Assembly: GCA_903813345.2 (NCBI GenBank)
Contig: CAIIXF020000009.1
Coordinates: forward strand, 7,870,030 to 7,930,029
Length of the DNA: 60,000 nt
Source of the DNA: Owenia fusiformis
Lineage: Eukaryota; Annelida; Polychaeta; Sabellida; Oweniidae
Direction of reading: 5' to 3'
The notes below the pieces were generated by a model, which was not told the origin of the DNA, did not search any database, and saw only the letters and a list, made by a program, of their open reading frames with translations. The position numbers were made by a program, and so were the translations under genes. Below, piece by piece: positions 45,870 to 59,100 of this stretch. The stretch's first letter is position 1. Each line of letters starts with the position of its first letter.

Positions 45870-47947
45870 TTAGACTAAAATGTTATCATCGGACTGAATA
45901 ATGCTGAAAATATTTTTTTCAGTTGTAATTTTAGGACTAGATATTTCTTCTTTACTCTTTTGAATTTCACTGTCACCTTTAGAAATTTCGACGTCCCGTT
46001 CGATTTTCGTTTCATCATTTCCTGGTTTGATGTTTTCAATTTTCATATCATCGTCACTAATTTTGTCAACAACCTTATCAGTTTCGGTTTTATTTTCAGA
46101 AGCGACTTCCTCTGGTTTTGAATTATTTTCAATTTCATTTTTCTCTTCATTCGCGATCTCTTTATCTGATATATCTTCATCAATTTTCGGGCTGGACATT
46201 GGTTTCGGCCCGGGGGTGGGGATATTTTCGAAGGGCTGTTTGAAAAACCCGACATCTGTGGGACTTTCAACGATAGTGACTGTGAGCTTATTACTTGTGA
46301 CGTCAGTTATACAAATCTTATCTACGACTGGTTTATTTTCAATCGGCGGTTGCCAGAATTTAATCTGACTTAAAATTTCATCATATGGCTCTGGTTCCCT
46401 TTTCCGTGTACCACCCTCCCTCGTCGTTGCATCTAGTGACTTTTTATTATCAGATTCGGTCGTATCCAAGTCCATGACAAGTCGGCCAGTATCGGAGTTC
46501 TCGCTTGACTCGTCCTGACTTTCTGAGCAACTCATTGAGGCGGAATCAACATGCCGCTTGGGGGATAAATCCAGTGGTTTATCGTAGCCCACTAATTCTA
46601 CGTTATTTTCATTCGGGCTTGCCAAGGGGGGATACGGAACGGTTGTCGATAGTCCAAACGACTTGAGCTGTAGCTGTTGAATATGACTTGGGGAGGTTGG
46701 AGAAAGACGGTTATATTTGTGGCACGCTGACTGTCCAGTTGACTTGATTACTGTAGATGCTCGATTCATTTCACTTATCCGAGCTACGACGTCATTAATT
46801 TTTTTTACCTTTGGTGGACGACCTCGTTTTCGTTTCTCACCCACAACTTGACCAAAACCCTTAGATGACATAGCCGGACTTAAGAGAGGCGGACTTTGCA
46901 TTCCTCCAGTGCATTGCGAATAGCCTGGTGATAATTGACCAGCTATTTCTCGTTTCATATTTAATTTCGCAGAATTATTTTGACCATGGCCAGTTTCCGA
47001 ATTTTTGGGAATCTGAGTCTTGATTGTGGGGATAGCAATGTTAAGTGCTCTGTTGTGCCCTTGGTACTCTAGGTTTGGAGGAGACTGTTCGGCATTCAGG
47101 GAAGCCTCGTTGTATTTGCTTATTTGGCTCGGGTTCAACTCTACTGTATCAGCACTGCTATCAGAATCAAGTTCCAAACTCATTCTTCTGGTCTCGGACG
47201 AGGATAACTAAAACGTAGGAATAATCTTAAATGTATATACAATATAACCTTAAATAAATTTAGAACGTAAAATAATAATTTACCACGAAATAATTGACCT
47301 AAATATAACGGCCATAAATATTCAGTGAAATCTAGTAGGCGTAGAGTATTATGAAAAATTACAGTAGATTTGTTCTTACCGTTCTCAACTTTTTCTTGGG
47401 TTTTGGGCCTCTTTTTGCTCCAGTATAACCTCTTGCAACCTCGCTACAAGAGGAAAAATAATGTTAGAGTAAATACATTACGAGAAATGAACTTAAAATA
47501 TAGCCTTACTAACGACGCAATTTCGATACTCGCTGTAATGGCGGCCATTTTAGTCAGCAGAAATTGTCTTACCTCCTCTTAAAATTCTCCAATAATCTCC
47601 CATCTAGGATGTTCTCTGCCGGTTCCCATGTACTGTGCCTAAAAGAAAAATGAACGATCTTTACACTCATATAAGAATCAGACCTCGGAATCGAGGATTT
47701 CATAACGAAAATTGTGAACAAAATCGAGCAAATTTATAAACATACGTACTTCTTACTCCAGCCTTTCCATTTGACGAGATATTCCGGCTTACCCTGCAAG
47801 CAAATAACCGCAGATTACGACCACTAAACCTCTATGAATATCTCTGAAATTTCATACAGAATTAGGAGAGACCCTTACCTTTCGTGTCCTTCTTTTTAGA
47901 ATGTACTCCGCGGCGTATACGCTCTCGTCAACGGGGTTATAATCCAT
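45870..47947 (-). CDS. Pc: Polycomb protein (CBX2/4/6/7/8 type), 526 residues
   Basis: Five exons: 47879-47947, 47750-47793, 47573-47638, 47380-47443, 45870-47207. They total 1581 nt, in frame. The chromodomain, residues about 9-60 (VYAAEYILKRR, YLVKWKGW, STWEPAENILD), has the aromatic cage Y11, W32, W35 that reads trimethylated H3K27. Exon 5 carries an AT-hook-like GEKRKRGRPPKVKK (about 205-218), a CtBP-binding PLDLS (about 292-296) and the C-terminal Polycomb box (ICITDVTSNKLTVTIVES with GFF, about 379-404), which binds RING1 in PRC1. Known role: canonical PRC1 subunit that keeps developmental genes repressed. Odd point: about 120 acidic, Lys/Glu/Asp-rich residues follow the box, whereas in vertebrates and Drosophila the box lies at the end. 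The ATG was chosen because it sits nine codons before the chromodomain core, as in CBX proteins. Confidence 0.95.
47380..47947 (-). CDS. Pc: Polycomb exons 1-4: chromodomain and basic stretch
   Basis: Three small exons split the chromodomain (69, 44 and 66 nt) and a fourth (64 nt) encodes the basic KRGPKPKKKLRT segment, a likely nuclear localisation signal and nucleic-acid contact. Splice sites: GTAAGG, GTACGT, GTAAGA, GTAAGA donors with pyrimidine-rich acceptors. The chromodomain spread over three small exons matches animal CBX genes. Confidence 0.9.
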
Positions 47948-48478
47948 GTTAAATCCGTCCTTCTCCGACTGTTCTCGTTTACGAACTGAGAATATTATCG
48001 GTGATATATGCCTAGTTGCTGTACACGCGGCTGTTCAATGTAATCGCAGTATACCACGCTGGGCAATTACTTCCCCGCTTTAGACTACACTACATACAAA
48101 CTGACATCATCATCATTAAAATTGGATGATTATAGATTTTTTGAAGCGGTCAAAAAGTCATGCCCTTTGAACCCCTCAGTTTAGAATTTAAGAAGTGTGT
48201 TTTTAACTGGATTGGACGTTATTTTCGGCTGTTATATCAGTGTTTCTTGATAAAGCCTTTGAATGCAATGAAGCTCAATAAAAAGGTTGAAAGTGCGTTC
48301 GTAAATTATGCTTTGTGTTATATTTTTTGAAATGCATATATACACGTGCTGTTACTTATGAATGTAGTATTACAATATGTCATATTGTACTAGCGTCGAG
48401 ACTGCCTGAGTGCTCCTACGATATCGTATTGCCTTGTTATCACTATTTACACTAAGTTGTGATATGGCACATAGATAT
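47948..48478. other. 5' flank of Polycomb
   Basis: Likely 5' untranslated and promoter DNA. No TATA box or CpG-rich island is evident. I see no other feature. Confidence 0.4.
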
Positions 48479-49500
48479 TTTTTTTATTTTTTTTATTTAT
48501 TTATTTATTGGAAACGCTTTTATTACAGCGGAACACAAATGGTTCTTCCAGACATTGGCAAAACATTTAAAAGCATATATCAGTTTACAGGCATTATATA
48601 TAAGAAACTAAAACATGTTATTGGGTCTGGGGTTTATATACACATTTTAAAAGACCCTTTACACATTTATCGAACTTAAAAGCTTCTTCTTGTCCCCACA
48701 ATGTAAAAATGTCCTCACCTAAGGCCCAACATGTTTTAATTTGCACACTGGCTGATAGAAGACCCGACGATAGTGCTGGATTACATTTTTCAATAACATT
48801 TTTATAAAAAGTATTTCTATCATTACCAAAGAAAGGGCAAACAAAAAGTCTATGTTGGATGGTGTCTTTTACATTTTTATCACATAACGTACATATTCCA
48901 TTTCCCTGTCCCCATTTTTCGTATTCTGTTTTTAAGCCAAAACACCCTGATCTAGCTTTGAACTTTAATTTTTGCCCATAGAAGTCAAAATCTGTGGTCA
49001 GGTAGTTTTTTAAGAAGGGATGGGGATTTAGACATCGATACAGTGAGAGTGAAGACTTTTCATTCAATGCAGATTTAAAATTATTAAGCCTTTCTTGATC
49101 TGATATTTTGATAAGGGCCTGATACCAGTCAATATCATCTCTGTAGATAACATCATCCAGTCCATATTTTGTTAGGATGGATTTTATGTTTGAAAAGTAA
49201 GGGAATGCTTTGCTTTCATCATTAGCACAGAAGCCATCATACATAGAATTAAATATCTTTTTGTGTAATGACCCTTCTTTGATATTACATTTTAGATATA
49301 TAAAGTAATCTATTTGCCTTTTTTCAATGACATCAACAAGAGGTCTCCAGCCTAAATCACCTAAAAGTGCTTCTCTGGCTGGGCAACACCTAATTTGGAG
49401 AATTGATCTCCCAATATTATATTGCATTGATTTCATTTTATCCGTGTTAGTTTTGTTTAACATGAATATAGGACAGCCATGAAGAATAACAAGCATTTCG
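48479..49500 (-). mobile_element. 5'-truncated LINE fragment
   Basis: A minus-strand frame (48618-49496, 292 codons) encodes the C-terminal part of a non-LTR retrotransposon ORF2: LHGCPIFMLNKTNTDKMKSM, then REALLGDLGWRPLVDVIEKR, and a Cys/His motif CTLC-(x)-H-(x)-C. The RT catalytic core itself is absent. A plus-strand T tract with TTTA repeats at 48479-48510 is the A-rich 3' tail. It is of a different family from the LINE at 16-20 kb. No target duplication could be recognised. Confidence 0.85.
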
Positions 49501-52500
49501 GGTGTGAGAATTTAAAATAAACGACCCAAAATGAAATTTAAAAAAGTAAACTTTAAGCATATGCATATAAGTGAATTTTGGTAACTGATTTAGATGTGGA
49601 TCTATTCAATGCTGCTTTGACATTAAACGACATATTTGTTTAACGTCACGAAGTATATACAACTGGGTTTTTATTAAACATCTTTTGCAAGCAACCCATA
49701 TTGATTTATCACATATATAGAGATATAAATTCATTAATATCCCTTAAGGAAAAATAGAAATGATATGTTACTCGTGATACGCATTGGTCTTTTCACATTC
49801 GCTAATTATTTCTGAAAACAAACCAAGATGCGAATATCGGTGAATTTAATTTCCTAAAAGAACGTTTTGCGGATACCAGAGTAAGACTCATTGGTGTATA
49901 CCGAGGTAGCCTAATCGGTTCTGCTTATAGGTTTTATTAAGATATTTACGATTACAAACGATTATTACGTCGTTATTGTTAAAATAACACGTAAGGCGGC
50001 AATATGTTGGCTAGACTGAGTGTTTACCCGTGTGATATATGGGGGTCACATAAGTTAAAGGAATTCGCTAGACTGTTGGAGTATACGAGACTTAATCCGC
50101 AACGCACAAGGTTAGATTTAAGAAGTATAGCATTGGTAAAATAAGTATTTTACGACTATATACACAATGGTTTTATCAGCTAGGAGTATGAAATCAAAGT
50201 TAGAAAGTACTAATTTATTAGAAATTGGTGAGGTTGTCCGGAATATTATGGTTGACAATTTCCTGGATCCGTGACTGCGATCACAGCACTTGTATTACTA
50301 AATAGAATTATATAGCCCCCATCTTTGGCCCATATTGGATTTCTTTGGACGATATACAAAATGTTTCACCAAAGAGACTAAGTATTCCATGGGAGGTAAC
50401 TTTTACTTGTAAGAGACACTTCAATATGTTTACAATATATACCACTATCAATATAATTGATACTCGTTGATAGAAATAGAAATAACACACAGTTTTCCCA
50501 CTTCACACATCAAATAAGGTTATCTTTATTCAGCACGTTATTTGTTCTATTATAACGTTCGTGAATTTTGTGTAATTTTTGTATTGTTCTTCCTGAAATA
50601 AGAAAGAGTTTTCTAATTTGTATCATAACGATCGCGACTCGATCTATATCACCCAAATAATTGACACAAGTCATTCTGAAACCACGCAGAATGATATGAT
50701 CCGTAATGTTGATACATGAGCTATAAGTAAAACAATGCTACGTACACTCCAAACTTGGTTTTAAAAGAAGTACACGCATTTATTTTGTTAAAAGGGAAAA
50801 CATTGATTTCCGCTTGGTGGAAAACTATAATAGTTATCTAATATAGGCCATTGCCAATTTTATTGGCTTTCTTTTGAAATCGTGAATTTAAGTGAAAAAG
50901 TACGTCATGTGCCTCTTTGACCTTATCTTATATGAATCATGTTTTTCTATGTACTTTGACTCTTAATGGAGTATTGCATCTATAAGAAAATGATCACTGA
51001 ATCACAAAACTAAATATCTAACTTATTACGGAGGGGTCAAAGGTCTAAATCTTGTATTACTATTTTGTGAGTGGGAAATAATAGCATACCAGAATATAAA
51101 ATTATACTTTCATCGCTAGTCAAAATTTCTTCGGCTATACAACAATTTCGGAATTTACGTAAATGGAGGTTGATCTAATGTTTCCAATCAATCATGGATG
51201 TGTTGTTTTACCGGCTTTTTCTCCAGCTGGCGAAGCTTAAGTGAAATACCACTACCCCTCGCAAAAATTGAGTTCTACCCTCACATATTTTAAGCTTTAT
51301 CGTGCAAATGAAATTCGAAAAATATTTAAATCGATAATTCAACATTTGGATTAGTTTTGAAAGTTGATTATCCAAAACTGAACATTAATTTATAATTGTA
51401 TGTAAAATAAATTAATAAATTTTTCCGTAAGTATGTGTATGTATGATCTATGAATATTTCCCGTCAATTAAATGAGCATGAAATTCATTGTGATGTTAAA
51501 ACATCTGCCTCCAAACCCGCTCTTTACTATCATTGTGATGATGGAAATCATAAACACAGTGTGCACAATTTTCCATTTGCCCTAATAACATGATAAATTT
51601 GAGTGTCTATGGTGAGGCAATAAAGAGAGGTCAATTGATCAAACTAAATTGCAAAACTGAAGTATCTATTTTGAAATGCCGGAGAATCAGGCGTTCGAGA
51701 ACGCAAAACAAAATTTAAGCCAATTAACAAATATTCAAGGGGTATGGTAATATAACTGTGTTTGATACGCATAATTGCGCCAAATTTTACCAATCACAAT
51801 GATCTACACATTCGAAGGCTCTAAAATGATACATTTATTAATGTATTGGATTCCGAATTGAATGTTTCTCACAAAAGGGACATCAGAAAGTAAGGTTCTG
51901 GACTCATATTTAGTTTCTCAGGCTACTTTACATATCTCATTCTCATGCTATTTCTGTTAGCCTGCAGTCTTAGAGCAAATATTGAACTATTCATTTTAAA
52001 TCACAGACCATACATATGACATGTACATTTTATACAGAATGGAATAAAAGATACATAAACAGTCGTTTTGATTCTGTAATATTTGATAACTTTTTCAAAT
52101 ATTTATACATTTTTATGCTTATCTATTTGTTTGAACTAAAAAATTGACTTTTTTGCCGCAAAAGAAGAACTGAAAGTTTGTTGGCTGTAATTCTGATCCT
52201 AAATGAACCTAAATGTTATTTGAATCATAATTACCATACCCGTTTCATTCATCATCGTAAATAGTATGCTGAGTCAATAATCATAGAGAATAAGGTTAAT
52301 GTCAGTGGGCTAATTGTGGAGGTCCTGTAACTTGACAGTAATGACTAAAATATTTTTTGGGCTATCGAGGGTGAGAATTGAGATAAGAACACCACATATG
52401 CTGTATACTGTAAATAGGAATGTTTTTGGGGTGCGATAATCAGACGTTTGGGAATGGAAAAATTAAGTTGTTTTTAACTTGGGCCCCCGATGGGGTACGT

Positions 52501-54623
52501 ATCCGCGGTCAGGTGGAGATCATTATGGGCGGACCTGCAGGAGATACCACCGGCCCCTCGATGAAATTGCTATTTTGGGGTTATAGTCCAGCGAATGAAA
52601 TCGAAAAGTGTATTACAGTACATACCCCTTGAACAGTCAAAACACAAAATATCACGATGAATAATATTACTGATTAGTAATTCACGATTTCATTGGATCT
52701 GTGTTCCGCATCACAACTTGGTGTGTTATTTATATCGGTATTTTTTGGAATACACATCAATTAGAAATCTTAAAGACAACATATAAGTTGAAACTACAAA
52801 AATGCGCTCATCCATGTATTAAAGTAGTTCATAGAAAAGTTCATTTCAAAATTTTAGTTCTCATAGAAACCAATGTTACAATGGTATGTAAAACAATATC
52901 TTACTTTTCAACCTAGTTAAAAAATCAACATTTGTCCATTTATTAGTATAAAACTAATACATGGATTTAATATTACCAGACTATGAACTTATTTAATGTA
53001 ATCAACATGTGTATACTCTATATTCGAAGTTAAGCATATTTAGAAAAGAATGACACAGAAAAATATTAACATTTTTCAAAAGGTTTTTAGTGCCACGATG
53101 ATGTCACTTAGGTTGCAAACTATTTTAATATGCTACATTACAGTGGCACATGAAATACAACATTTTATTATTGAAATATTGTATCCTAATACCAAGGTAA
53201 GAGAGTGATCTTGATTATGAAAGTTCTTAGATTTTGACAAAAGTGCCCCATATCTATCTGAAATAACCTCTTCGCTTCAGAACTTTATTCAGAAAATTAG
53301 GGTTGTAAACTTAAGGAAACATAGATAAAATATTAATTCTGTAAAAAATATTAATTCTATATTTTACACTTTCTGCACTGCCTGAACCCCCTAACTTGCT
53401 CAAAGTTTTGCTTTGAAGAGTGGAATTAGAATCAGGCATGCTATTAAAATAACGTGAGTCTCAGGAACAACATATACGAATATTGGTTGTTTATATATAG
53501 AGGTACCCTATGTATATAAATGAAATTATATAACCACATTTGCACGCACTTGAGATACTAAATAGAGATTAAACGATGGGCGAATGATGGAAATGACGCA
53601 AGAAAGATTTACAATATATATTACTGCATTCCAATAATGCCTATAAAGACCATTAACCCCTTACCAATCCCTTAAACGCATAGATTCACTTTGAAGAATA
53701 AATTGAAATTCAAAGACATGAAAATAGCAAGTAAAACTCCGACTAAATCGGACACATTCGAGACATAGAGTAAGTTGAACGATAGATGCATGATGGATAT
53801 TACTCAAAAACGTAATTTTAAAATAGTATCACCGCCTCTAAAGGAATCACGATTATGCTAGATTTTAATATTGTCCACTGGTTAAATGCAAAATGATTTG
53901 CCTGGAGATTCTGTCTTGATGGCCTCTACAAATCCCGTCGTTATATTGCCCAACTCATGTGCTCCGAGTCTCCATTTGCACATCTCATATGTAGGAGCAA
54001 GACAATGCTGTTTGAAAAAAGGATGCCCAGTGGCGATTATTATAGAACACAAACAAGACTGACGAATCAGAGGATCAAGAAAGTCCCCGTAGAGGACCAA
54101 CAATTTCTTACTCTGTTATTGCCGCTGTTAATTTGTTTGCCAATCATTTCTTTATTGTTGCATTTACCCAAGAGGAAGTGAATATTGATTTTTCTTGGTG
54201 GGATTACATAGAACATCTCAAATTGTAGCATAGCTTAACATGCACATGGCGATCATACTGAACATCCAGCACTTTCTTTTATTTAGCAATCTGTGTGCAT
54301 AACTGGAAAATTCATTTTGTATCCATGGAAACTGTAATGATACATGATAACGGAGCAATGCAAGTTTGATGTATCTTTTTGCAGTAATGCTACTCTGAAG
54401 TTGAGCTATTGCAAAGTAAGATTGAGAGGAAGACTCCGTTCAATCCATGTTAGAGAACTGCATCAAATGCATTTAATTTCCATTTATGTATATTGTTTGT
54501 GAGAGTGAGCTGTACCTGTATCATTACTATGGAAACCACCTGTCATAAAATGTATCACTATGCAACGATTAAACAAGTTATTCGTGATCATTTCATGTCA
54601 ACTTCTAGTTTTAACTTCTGGTC
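49501..54623. other. Stretch between the LINE fragment and the beta-lactamase-like gene
   Basis: No gene established. Two short frames stand out for a base composition less AT-rich than the surroundings: 52420-52632 (plus) and 53882-54103 (minus). Neither has a domain I recognise. Confidence 0.5.
53882..54103 (-). other. Possible coding fragment, unassigned
   Basis: An open frame of about 73 codons ending in TAA (…PTYEMCKWRLGAHELGNITT…), with more G+C than its surroundings. It could be a terminal exon or an eroded transposon gene. No family recognised and no convincing acceptor chosen. Confidence 0.2.
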
Positions 54624-54712
54624 CATTCTGATACTCATAACATCTTTCTGTTTCACCTGAAACATGCATCTGAGGGCTGAGAAGAAATGGTTTGTCATGG
54701 TTGATCATGATG
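54624..54712 (-). mobile_element. Family-1 mini-element, copy 5
   Basis: An 89-bp copy (CATTCTGATACTC to GTTGATCATGATG) with a perfect 9-bp target duplication CTTCTGGTC (54615-54623, 54713-54721). Confidence 0.93.
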
Positions 54713-55425
54713 CTTCTGGTCTATTTTTCAAATTTTAAGCAAAATTGATAATCTAATTGGCTAAACAGATGTTGATGAAAATGAAAATGAAAACATGCAT
54801 ATCCTGCCAGGCCTCGACTATTTCAACAATAGATCCGTTTAATTAACAAGGTCGGAGACCCCTACGCAGATGTGAATAACATAATATGTATATTACACAA
54901 ACATTTATATTTTTGTAAAATCTGTATTCTTTGGCAAAACTGCCATCTAAACAAGATTTCGAGCATCCTAAAAATTTGAAATATGTAAGCTTCCGGCTCT
55001 CCATAAATTTATTACTACAAAAACACGTATGTTACACTTTGATTCATTTGGTAGAAATAGAAAGCACCTTGCATAAAGCCAGACTCGAGCTAACACAGAG
55101 TGTCTTCTTCAGTTGTTGTTCAAGTAAATTCCGATGAATGAGAAACCAGTATAACATTATCTATCGCATTGATAGAAATTACAATGAAAATCAATCCACA
55201 GTCATGCTTAAACACTTTAACTTCCCTCACAGAAAATAACAAACGACATTATTTAGATCAAAATTATTCACTGCACGTATTATACCATTTCATGGTAGTA
55301 CTGGGTACTAGTAATTTAGAACCTCGTACTAGGATTTGTATCTTTAGTCTTAATGATCGTCTAATATACACCGCATTTTTAATTATAATGCACGTTCGGT
55401 TCAAGTAATTTCATACATAAATAGC

Positions 55426-56165
55426 TTATAACAAAGCCATTAATGTCGTTATGAATGCAACAAGCACGCTCTTCCCAAGAGGCCCTTGTGTTGGCACACC
55501 GCTCCTTATTGGTGGGCACGTGGCTGGCGGTGGGGACGTTGGCGGATTGGGTAATTCATCTGAATTAAGGTCCTTGATAAATGTAGGAGGCGAATCTGGG
55601 TCTATTGGTACTGCCAATGAAATTATATTATCTGTAGTGCTATTCGCAGAGAAATAAATAGCAATTTCATCTACGAATCTCATATTATTTTGGCCCCGTC
55701 CAACCAGTACATCTCGTTGCCCTGATTGAAAAAGAAGAATGTCTCCAATTGTTCCATAAGTGCCATGAATTGCTTCGCCAATATCTGTGATATTTACAAG
55801 TTTAAGTTCCATCTGCCCCTGAGCGTAACTCCCGTAGCTTCCGGCATATTCCTTCAGAGGCCTCATGCTGCCCTTTTTAGTAGTTATTGGCCGTGGAAAC
55901 GTCGCACCAAATTGAGCTAAATCGGAGGGTTCTTGCGGTTCTTGTTCACTTAGTACCCCAGTGGGGCATATATTTGATTCGTCCCACCACGGAGAGAGGC
56001 CCAAAAGGATATCAGTTATAAACATGTGTATTGGGGAGTGGACTGAACTCGCCCCTCCTTGAAAGTTATTGTTCGAGGTACTGATGCTAATGTTGAGATC
56101 AGGGAACACCATCAAGTGACTGGTAAACCCAAACTTGAACCCGGCGTGGAAATATAGCCTATAAC
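55426..56165 (-). CDS. Last exon of the beta-lactamase-like gene
   Basis: Starts after ATCTTTCAG. It encodes YRLYFHAGFKFGFTSH with the third catalytic motif, then a C-terminal region of about 190 residues beyond the catalytic fold (beta-type sequence such as GSYGSYAQGQMELKLVNITD), a Pro-rich stalk and the hydrophobic tail. The extension resembles the lipocalin-like or DUF3471-type C-terminal domain of many beta-lactamase-family proteins, but I cannot assign it firmly. Confidence 0.85.
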
Positions 56166-59100
56166 CTGAAAGATTGGAAAAACAAACTTGAAAATAAGAC
56201 GGATAGGATACAGATTGCCACAAAGCACATTGCAACCCAATAAACGGCAAAATAAAAAGGTAAAAAGTGCACAACACATTCAACATGTGTGTTAAAATAA
56301 TTCATTTGTTGGAAATCCATTTTTAATTCTATCATCTCTTAACAATCGTGATGTTGTTTAGATTTCTATTTTTCAGAGATGTTTTGATCCATGAATTGGA
56401 TTTATGGGTGGGTGTAGTAATGATACTGTGTCTAAAAATAGGAAGTCGAGACTATTGAGTCATTGACCCATCTCATTGTGATACTCAAAGCAGATAGCAT
56501 CTTTCTGTTTCACCTGAAACATGATCTCAGGGTTGAGAAGATTTGAGATGTCATGGTTTATCATGATGGACCCCTCTATAATTAAGAAAGGGCATAGTAT
56601 ACCCCTGTAATATCCTGTATACAGTCCTAAACCATAGTTGTCCCTGCTCTTGGTAACAGGATCGAATGGTCGAAGGGCGGGGTATTGTCTGTTTGGGGAA
56701 TTATGTACAGGGATCCAGTCCTTGACCAGCTCATTGAAGACGCTGTCTTGCAGAAGTGCTTGACCGGCTGGATTTTTACCCCTAGCTAGTAGAAATTGTT
56801 GCCATTTCGCCATATCTTCCGAGTGGAGACAAACTGCACCAGCGGGTGCTGTAATATCACCAGCGGGTCTTAAAGACAAAAGTTAAATAATTATTTCTAT
56901 TTTCAACATATTTTGAATGATTTTGCATAACTAGATCGTAATTTGAATTTTCACGAAGTATTTTATTGTATCACATAAAACAACTGTTTTGTTTCTTGTT
57001 TTCAGTTTTTACTAAAATAGAATTAAATTGAAATTATGAAAATATCAGAGTCTATGAAGGGAGACCGATATTCGGGGAAATAACCTTTGAATTGCTATGT
57101 TTAACTTAGCTAGATCAACTAAGACCTTATTCCATATATCAAAAGTCAGTGAAATACAGTTAGAGCAAGTGTGAGCTGGATAATCTGTATTTCATACCCT
57201 GCGTGCAGAGTCTAGTTAAACTACAAGACGAAGCTCTCTTTTAAGAAGTGAAGTCAAACGAATGCAAATGGTATGTATTTCACGAGTCGTAATCTTTGTA
57301 GTATGTATGTATGCACCTAGGGCAATATTTTGATTGAAAACTTTTTTATTTAACTAATGCTGTAGTATTATTCATACACTCCAAAGTACCCAAATATTTA
57401 TCTAGTCAGTTTGAGGACTTGTTTTTATACGTCATATTACTGCATGCGCAATTAAAATCAATTGATTAATGCATACACTATGTTGATTAATGAGGACAAT
57501 TATGGTTAGTAAATTATTGGAACCATTTGTTGGTTCGCAGCAAATTGCTAGACAACCAATAAATCATTGAAAATATAAGTCGATTGTAAATATGTTTATT
57601 TTATACGGCATACAATGTTCACGACTTCGTATTTATCAGTGTTCTTTTTTACTGTCTGTGATCATTTGGTTTGTTAGAAATATCTAATTTACGTTGTGTT
57701 TTTTTCATTATAAACCTGCAACGGATGTGTTCCATTGACTACATACATATATCGTATTCCATGCAGCGCCAAAGGAAGCCATTCAAATGTTATTTCATTA
57801 TATACTAAGCCTAAACTAGTTCTTATTAAAATCTTAATTAAAAAGACAATAATTTCAATATAAATATAGCATAGCAAATGACAGACCCCAAAAAATCATT
57901 TAAAAACGACATGACTGTTGACCCATCTCGAAGTTGACTGTTGAAATAGCATGGCTATATCATTAGCCGAAAGCGCGAGATTATAACAGTCTAATAACAT
58001 TGAAAATTATTGTTCACTTGTAAAAATAATATAACTTCCTAGTGAGAATGATATGGTATTTCATTGTGAATATGATTGTTACCATATTGTGAAAATGATG
58101 CCACCATATTGTGAAAATGATGTTACCGCATTATGTTAGGGAAAGATTTTACCTCATGAAAATGATGTTACCTCTTTATGAGAATTATGTCATGTCACCT
58201 CATTGTGAAAAAACCGTTACCTCATTCTAGAAATTATGTTACCTCATTGTTCTAAGGGTATTACCTCAATACTTCCATGCTTTGTTCCGCAGTTATATTC
58301 CCCAACATGAAGTACGGTTGGGCAAAATCACGCTTCCAGCGTGCAGGATCACGTGACAAAAATGTTGCATCGCCCATACCTGAAAATGTTGTTTTTTGTC
58401 AGAAAGTTAGCTAGTGTTCAACAATGAGAATAAACATTTGAAGAATAAAATAATACAAACTTCAAGCGTGAAAATACATAAAAAATACTTGAACAGTTCA
58501 TTGCATGAACCTCAATTGAATAGGCCGTTAACTATGGAGATGGAAATAAAAATTCGAAAAATGTACATATTGGATCAAACTGCGAATATAAAATACGAAC
58601 CTAAAGGTTTGAATAAATTATCTATAACGATATCTTCGTATGATTTTCCGCCTCCATGCAGTTTCTCGGCCACCTTTCCGGCCACGGCATACATAATATT
58701 ATTATACTGAAACTCCTCGCGGAATTCCCGGATAGGTTGCACAAATCTCATCCTCCTAGAAAAGAAACGTTATGGACTGACTTAAATGCAGAAATTGAGT
58801 TTGCAAAGTGATCTTCACGCAGTAATGAACACTTTTTTATTGAACCATCTTGCTCAACCAAGGATCAAACTTTAACAGTATGACAATGAGCAGAAAGTGG
58901 CGTAACATTGAGATTTTTTAGGACGGGGAGTGGTGACTGAAGAGAAAATTGAAGAAAGGATTAATTTCCTATACCATTTTTTGGTCCAAAATTTCTTCAC
59001 TATTCTCTTAATAATGGCTGTGTTAAAGAAAGTATATGATGGAATGTTCGAAAAAATCTTTTCAAAAAATGAATTGTCGAATTAGGATATTTGTTTATTG

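Noticed and set aside
46027-46368. 113-codon plus-strand open frame rich in Ser/Ile
   Set aside because: Antisense shadow of the Polycomb last exon.
56460-56602. Continuation of the beta-lactamase exon frame past 56603
   Set aside because: It runs through a GTATAC donor into an intron and a family-1 mini-element; splicing to 56165 restores the conserved HAG region.
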